The position numbers and the translations under genes were made by a program. 39,957 bases of DNA, taken from assembly GCA_900299145.1 (NCBI GenBank), contig OMIN01000089.1, positions 1 through 39,957 of the forward strand. Direction: 5' to 3'. The first letter of the stretch is position 1. Every line of letters begins with the position of its first letter. The notes beneath the pieces are model-generated. The model saw only the letters and a list, made by a program, of their open reading frames with translations. It made no database searches and was not told the origin of the DNA. This document shows positions 35,749 through 39,957 of this stretch, piece by piece. This DNA is from Betaproteobacteria bacterium. GTDB lineage: Bacteria; Pseudomonadota; Gammaproteobacteria; Burkholderiales; SG8-41.

Positions 35749-37020
35749 ATGACCCCTAACGATCCCAGCGGCTTTAACACTCGCGGCGGCAGGCTATACG
35801 CCGAAAACGTTGCACTTGCCGATATCGCGGCCGCCCACGGTACGCCGTGTTTTGTGTACTCAAAAGCGGCCCTTATCGCAGCCTATACCGGATTCGATAC
35901 CGCATTTGCAGCCCACCCACATCTGGTGTGCTACGCGGTCAAGGCGAATCCGAATTTGGCGATACTCAACCTGTTCGCGCGACTTGGGGGCGGCTTTGAT
36001 ATCGTTTCCGGTGGTGAGTTGGCGCGCGTGATTGCGGCAGGCGGTGATCCGCACAAGGTGGTTTTTTCCGGCGTCGGCAAGAAGGCCCAAGAGATACGCG
36101 ACGCGTTAAGCGCCGGAATACTGTGCTTTAACGTCGAATCACCATCGGAACTGGAACGTATCGATCAAATCGCCGCCGAAATGGGTAAGGTCGCGCCGGT
36201 GAGCTTGCGCGTGAATCCCGATGTGGACGCGAAAACGCATCCGTATATCGCTACGGGTCTTAAGGAAAGCAAGTTCGGTGTAGCACACGGTGATGCGCTG
36301 GCGCTGTACCGGCGCGCGCGCACGTTGAAGCATTTGCGAATCGACGGCATCGATTGCCATATTGGTTCGCAACTGACCGAAACCGCACCATTCAGCGCCG
36401 CAGTTGAGCGCGTGATGTCGCTGGTGGAGCAACTCGGGGCAGACGGCATTGCGCTTACACATATCGATGTCGGCGGCGGACTGGGCATTCAATACAAAAC
36501 GGAAGAGCATCCTTGCCGCGTGGATGAATACGCCGCCGCGATACTGGCTGGCGTTAAGGGTCGCACGGAAAAACTGGTGTTCGAACCAGGACGATTCCTC
36601 GTTGGCAACGCCGGCGTGCTACTGACGCGCGTGGAGTACTTGAAGCGTACGGCGGATCGCAACTTCGCGGTGGTGGATGCCGCGATGAACGATCTGATGC
36701 GCCCGGCGCTTTACGATGCGTGGCATGACGTCTTGCCCGTGGATACCGCGCACGCCGCCACCGGCACGCTGGAACCGTGGGATGTCGTCGGGCCGGTGTG
36801 TGAGAGCGGCGATTTTCTGGCGCGCGGACGCAAACTCGCACTGAAAGAGGGCGATTTACTGGCAATACGCTCTGCTGGCGCCTATGGAATGAGCATGAGT
36901 TCCAACTACAACACACGTCCGCGCGCGGCCGAGGTGATGGTCGATGGCGCGCGCATGCACGTGATACGCCAACGCGAGAATGTGGCGGCGCTGTTCGCCG
37001 GTGAAGCAATTCTGCCGTAA
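35749..37020 (+). CDS. lysA: Diaminopimelate decarboxylase
   Basis: Final lysine-synthesis enzyme: PLP-dependent decarboxylation of meso-diaminopimelate. 423 residues, normal length, a TIM-barrel of fold III. The PLP lysine is Lys65 in CYAVKANPN. Further marks are CHIGSQLTE, the phosphate-binding [18 protein letters not shown] and the substrate-site Cys351 of CESGDF from the partner subunit. The start ATG follows the lptM stop by 18 bp, so the two are probably co-transcribed. Confidence 0.97.
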   Translation: MTPNDPSGFNTRGGRLYAENVALADIAAAHGTPCFVYSKAALIAAYTGFDTAFAAHPHLVCYAVKANPNLAILNLFARLGGGFDIVSGGELARVIAAGGDPHKVVFSGVGKKAQEIRDALSAGILCFNVESPSELERIDQIAAEMGKVAPVSLRVNPDVDAKTHPYIATGLKESKFGVAHGDALALYRRARTLKHLRIDGIDCHIGSQLTETAPFSAAVERVMSLVEQLGADGIALTHIDVGGGLGIQYKTEEHPCRVDEYAAAILAGVKGRTEKLVFEPGRFLVGNAGVLLTRVEYLKRTADRNFAVVDAAMNDLMRPALYDAWHDVLPVDTAHAATGTLEPWDVVGPVCESGDFLARGRKLALKEGDLLAIRSAGAYGMSMSSNYNTRPRAAEVMVDGARMHVIRQRENVAALFAGEAILP

Positions 37021-37159
37021 CAACTTGACGGCATCACGATGCATTGCACGTGCCGCGTTGTACGAAAACAACATTTCAACACCTTGATTGCGCGTATGCG
37101 ACAGTGATGATTACCGCTGATGTATTGGCTGCAAGTTTTCGCGCCGTGGTCGAGATGCT

Positions 37160-37192
37160 GTTGATGTGATGTTGACGTGATATTGAAGTGTT
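37160..37192. repeat. Three imperfect 11-bp direct repeats
   Basis: GTTGATGTGAT, GTTGACGTGAT and ATTGAAGTGTT follow each other without a gap in the region between lysA and the small Lys/Ala-rich gene. They end about 50 bp before a promoter-like pair and could be a regulator binding array. The rest of 37021-37447 holds no gene that I can see. Confidence 0.5.
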
Positions 37193-37244
37193 GTACGAAT
37201 CGCACAATCTCAATCATCTTCCGAAAAAAAAGTCAATAAAGGTA

Positions 37245-37274
37245 TTGCATTATTTTTGTACGGTGGAATAGAAT
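37245..37274 (+). promoter_or_regulatory. Sigma-70-type promoter candidate for the Lys/Ala-rich peptide gene
   Basis: TTGCAT (37245-37250) and TAGAAT (37269-37274) with an 18-bp spacer, in an AT-rich stretch. About 170 bp of leader would follow before the small gene. Found by inspection only. Confidence 0.4.
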
Positions 37275-37447
37275 TGCGACACCATGCATGGTTTCGTTGG
37301 TGTACTTCGTGTGGTTGCAGTAAGTGCAGCGCGTGGTACTCAACAGAATGATGCGGCAAGTTGCGCAGAGTTCTTTGAATTATGGATGGGGCTGCGGAAA
37401 AATATCCGTAGCAAACGATGCCACAGTTAACCAAAAAGGAGACTCAA

Positions 37448-37510
37448 ATGGCAGCGAAGAAAAAAGCAGCAAAGAAAAAAGTAGCCAAGAAAAAAGCAGC
37501 TAAGAAGTAA
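37448..37510 (+). CDS. 20-residue Lys/Ala-rich histone-H1-like peptide
   Basis: A tiny gene: M, then repeats of the type AAKKKAAKKKVAKKK ending AAKK (20 residues, 12 Lys). It has a strong ribosome-binding site (AAAGGAG, 8 nt before the ATG) and a textbook terminator right after, so it is a true transcription unit. The KKKAA pattern matches the C-terminal tails of bacterial histone-H1-like proteins (AlgP, BpH1/Hc1-like), which bind DNA or RNA non-specifically. Here the tail exists alone. It may be a nucleoid- or ribosome-associated peptide; function is not shown. Confidence 0.7.
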   Translation: MAAKKKAAKKKVAKKKAAKK

Positions 37511-37527
37511 TAGCAGTAACTTCGAGC

Positions 37528-37562
37528 AACGGAGACCGATGTTTGGTCTCCGTTGTTTTTTT
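37528..37562 (+). terminator. Rho-independent terminator of the Lys/Ala-rich peptide gene
   Basis: Perfect 10-bp stem (AACGGAGACC / GGTCTCCGTT, 7-base loop) followed by G and seven T. The best intrinsic terminator in the window. Confidence 0.9.
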
Positions 37563-37627
37563 GTGGAGTGGATTTTGAGGGTGCGTGTAAGTACGAATGG
37601 GCGCGCTGGCGTTGGGCGAGAACCCCT

Positions 37628-37654
37628 AAAAACATATTTTAAAACAAATACTTA
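37628..37654 (-). repeat. Dispersed AT-rich repeat, copy 8
   Basis: On the minus strand: TAAGTATTTG followed by TTTTAAAATATGTTTTT. It lies between the convergent small peptide gene and mgtE, the only copy outside the first 21.2 kb. Otherwise the 37563-37731 gap holds nothing recognisable. Confidence 0.6.
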
Positions 37655-37731
37655 TAGTTTAAGGCCATGGCTCGCACTTCAACCTGGCCATAGTTGCAAA
37701 CGGCTTTTGCGCGATAACGCCGTCTCGCAAA

Positions 37732-39234
37732 TCACACGAGAAATAGCGTCGCCAACCCAAGAAAAATAAAGAATCCGCCGCTGTCGGTGATGGCGGTGAT
37801 CATCACGCTGGAGCCTACGGCGGGATCGCGGCCCAGTTTATCCATCGCCATCGGAATCAGCACGCCCATGAAAGCGGCGAGCAGCAAATTCAGCTCCATC
37901 GCCAGCAACATTACCAGGCTCAACTGCCAACTGTGGTAAATCAGGAACGCGAACAATCCCACCACACTGCCCCAGATCAGGCCGTTCAGCGCACTTACGC
38001 CCAACTCCTTGGCAAACAGCTTTTTTGCGTTCTGACGTGTAATCTGCCCCAGCGCCAGCGCGCGCACGATCATGGTAATGGTTTGATTGCCTGAATTGCC
38101 GCCGATGCCCGCGATAATCGGCATCAGCGCCGCCAGCGCAACCAGCTTGGCGATTGAACCTTCAAATACGCCGATCACACGCGAGGCCGCAAATGCGGTA
38201 ATCAGATTCAGCGCCAGCCACGACCAGCGGTTTTGCACGCTTTTCCACACCGAGGCGAAGATGTCCTCATCCTCGCGCAAACCGCCAGCGCTTAGTTTTT
38301 CGCTGTCGGTCTTTTCACGCGTGTAATCCACCACCGCGTTCACCGTCATGCGCCCGGTGAGCTTGCCGGCGTCGTCCACCACGGGCGCCGACACCAGATC
38401 GTAGCGCTCGAAGGCCGCCGCCACGTCCGCCGCATCGTCGTTGACGTTAAATTGCGTGTAATCCTTCAGCATGACGTCGCCGACCACCGCATCCAGATCA
38501 GCGACCAGCAGCCGGTTGACCGGCATCAACCCCTTTAACTGTTCGGCGCGGTCCACCACGAACAACTGGTCCGTGTGATCCGGCAGTTCATCGAGCCGCC
38601 GCAGGTACCGCAACACCACTTCCAGCGTCACATCCTCGCGGATCTGCACCATGTCGAAGTCCATCAGCGCACCGGCAGTGTCTTCCTCATAAGACATCGC
38701 CTCGCGCAACTGCTCGCGCTCTTCCGGCGGCAGCAGCTTGAACACGTCCTCAATAACCTCGCGCGGCAGATCAGGCGCCAGGTCGGCAATTTCATCGGTA
38801 TCAAGTTGCCCGGTGGCGGCGACCAGTTCGTGGTCGTCCATGTACTCGATAAGGGTCTCGCGCACCGCGTCGGAGACTTCGAGAAGGATCTCGCCGTCGC
38901 GGTCGGCCTTGACCAGATCCCACACCACCAGCCGCTGTTCACGCGGCAGCGCTTCGAGAATGTACGCGACATCCGCCGGATGCAGCGGCTCGAGCAGCGA
39001 ACGGATTTCTTCGAGGTTTTGCGCCCGCAGCTTCGGATCGGGCGGCAGCGCGGCGCCGGGTTCCCCGGCCGTCTCTTCGTACTCTTCGGCTTGCGCCCGC
39101 AGCTCGTCGTGAATGCGCAGCAACTCGGCCGCGCACTCAAGCGCCTCGTGCACGTCGTTTACATCATGCGCCTCGACGGGTGGATTGCGGGCCGGCTCCA
39201 TTGGTTTTCCACGACTCTCGCCATTTGCATGCAC
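37732..39234 (-). CDS. mgtE: Magnesium transporter MgtE
   Basis: Inner-membrane Mg2+ channel of 500 residues. An N-terminal MgtE_N helical domain (EIRSLLEPLHPADVAYILEA, LPREVIEDVFKLLPPEE) is followed by two CBS domains (DQLFVVDRAEQLKGLMPVNR and DLVSAPVVDDAGKLTGRMTV), which sense cytoplasmic Mg2+. The five-helix pore domain has the selectivity region GIGGNSGNQT. Intracellular Mg2+ gates the channel through the N/CBS domains. The start at 39234 is the longest; an in-frame ATG at 39201 (MEPARNPP) is as likely because neither has a clear ribosome-binding site. Convergent with the small peptide gene. Confidence 0.95.
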   Translation of the reverse strand: MHANGESRGKPMEPARNPPVEAHDVNDVHEALECAAELLRIHDELRAQAEEYEETAGEPGAALPPDPKLRAQNLEEIRSLLEPLHPADVAYILEALPREQRLVVWDLVKADRDGEILLEVSDAVRETLIEYMDDHELVAATGQLDTDEIADLAPDLPREVIEDVFKLLPPEEREQLREAMSYEEDTAGALMDFDMVQIREDVTLEVVLRYLRRLDELPDHTDQLFVVDRAEQLKGLMPVNRLLVADLDAVVGDVMLKDYTQFNVNDDAADVAAAFERYDLVSAPVVDDAGKLTGRMTVNAVVDYTREKTDSEKLSAGGLREDEDIFASVWKSVQNRWSWLALNLITAFAASRVIGVFEGSIAKLVALAALMPIIAGIGGNSGNQTITMIVRALALGQITRQNAKKLFAKELGVSALNGLIWGSVVGLFAFLIYHSWQLSLVMLLAMELNLLLAAFMGVLIPMAMDKLGRDPAVGSSVMITAITDSGGFFIFLGLATLFLV

Positions 39235-39240
39235 ACAATG

Positions 39241-39264
39241 ACCCCGTGCAGGGCCGCACGGGGT
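39241..39264 (-). terminator. Hairpin between the glycosyltransferase-like gene and mgtE
   Basis: ACCCCGTGC / GCACGGGGT, 9-bp stem with a 6-base loop, 33 bp after the upstream gene's stop and just before the mgtE start. No T-run follows. Confidence 0.5.
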
Positions 39265-39297
39265 GCGCCCGATTTTATGGCCCGCAGTTTGATTTGT

Positions 39298-39957
39298 CTA
39301 AGGCTTTTTGCCGCCGGAAACACCGGCGGATGCGATCAACATGGCATCGCATTCTCGCCGCCAGTCGTCCGCGTACTCGCAATCCTCGTAAGCGGAAAAA
39401 TACGGCCCGCCGAGTGTGTAATGTACCAGTGCCGCATCCGTGCGCGGCGGGTTGTAACCGACCAGATGATTCCAGCGCTCCGGCAACGCGCCGATCAGCG
39501 CATCGTCACCCAGCCATTTGAACTGATGCAGTTCCAGCCCCGACGCAGTATTGACTATATCCGGAGTCAGCGAGCGGCAACGGGCGTTATTGAACAGCAT
39601 CACGCTCGACCAGTTCTTTTTCTCGTATTTGGTTTGCGGCTCACCGAGAAACTTGGTGGTCTCGCGCGGCACATGGTCGTGCTTTACCACCATCACCGCG
39701 TACCGGTCATCGCGCAGCGCCCACAGCCGGGCGATGTCGTCCAGCATCAACATGTCGCAATCCATAAAAAGCGACCAGCCGGTGTAACCGGCAAGATACG
39801 GCGTCAAAAAGCGCGAAAACGAAAAATCCGTGCTCTGCAGGGCATGCCGCTCGCGCGTGAGTACCCCGGCAAGCTGCGACAACATCAGCGGCGCGATCGA
39901 CACCGGCTGGCTCGCACGCGCGTGGATGCTGTGCGCCAGCACACTGAAGGCAACGGC
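39298..39957 (-). CDS. Glycosyltransferase-like protein, 5' end cut by window
   Basis: At least 219 residues; the frame runs out of the window at 39957 (AVAFSVLAHSIHARASQPV), so the in-window GTG at 39942 is probably internal. The fold clues are FTPYLAGYTGWSLFMDCDML-type (here YLAGYTGWSLFMDCDMLMLD), with a DxD metal motif (DCDM), then YAVMVVKHDHVPRE, SSVMLFNNARC and ALVHYTLGGPYF. This is the pattern of GT-A glycosyltransferases related to family 8. The acceptor is unknown. A hairpin after the stop separates it from mgtE. Confidence 0.75.
   Translation of the reverse strand, partial: AVAFSVLAHSIHARASQPVSIAPLMLSQLAGVLTRERHALQSTDFSFSRFLTPYLAGYTGWSLFMDCDMLMLDDIARLWALRDDRYAVMVVKHDHVPRETTKFLGEPQTKYEKKNWSSVMLFNNARCRSLTPDIVNTASGLELHQFKWLGDDALIGALPERWNHLVGYNPPRTDAALVHYTLGGPYFSAYEDCEYADDWRRECDAMLIASAGVSGGKKP

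Overview
The window looks like chromosomal DNA of a GC-rich betaproteobacterium, probably Burkholderiales or a relative. Reasons: three orphan Bug/TctC-type periplasmic receptors, an EpsA-like LuxR regulator, an isoquinoline-oxidoreductase-type molybdenum hydroxylase, and the conserved block miaB-phoH-ybeY-corC-lnt-glyQS-gmhB-plsC-ygjP followed by lptM-lysA. The genus cannot be fixed from the sequence alone. No rRNA, tRNA, CRISPR array, transposase or phage gene was seen.

Layout. 1-6.4 kb, plus strand: the 3' part of proA, a lipoyl-domain dihydrolipoamide dehydrogenase, a hybrid sensor kinase and a family III CoA-transferase. 6.4-23.5 kb is an accessory patchwork with frequent strand changes. 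It holds a minus-strand gene read through an in-frame TGA (a UGSC-type selenoprotein candidate with a SECIS-like hairpin), the EpsA-like regulator, a divergent pair of Bug receptors, a small membrane-anchored protein, an MFS exporter and an aldo/keto reductase. An SRA-HNH endonuclease follows, flanked by integron-core-like heptamers. Next come a minus-strand soxYZ-NHL-NHL cluster, a two-subunit molybdenum hydroxylase, and a MASE1 kinase with a FixJ-type regulator. 23.6-37.0 kb, plus strand, is the housekeeping block (tRNA modification, ribosome maturation, lipoprotein acylation, glycyl-tRNA synthetase, LPS heptose, phospholipid and lysine synthesis), interrupted by one Bug gene between lnt and glyQ. 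37-40 kb has a 20-residue Lys/Ala peptide gene with its own promoter and terminator, a magnesium channel gene (mgtE) and the end of a glycosyltransferase-like gene.

Two things stand out. First, the TGA at 6708-6710 is followed in frame by the conserved remainder of a UGSC-family protein, and a perfect 7-bp hairpin starts 12 nt after it. That is about where the E. coli fdhF SECIS hairpin sits, so recoding to selenocysteine is likelier than a nonsense mutation. Second, an AT-rich motif of about 27 bp occurs eight times, always between genes and in both orientations. Seven copies lie in the first 21.2 kb and one at 37.6 kb, with none in the housekeeping block; they often sit at gene-module borders. 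I do not recognise it as a named element.

Working links: soxY and soxZ overlap and probably form one sulfur-carrier complex. The two hydroxylase subunits are co-transcribed. The MASE1 kinase and FixJ-type regulator form a two-component pair. glyQ/glyS, phoH/ybeY, corC/lnt and plsC/ygjP overlap and are probably translationally coupled.
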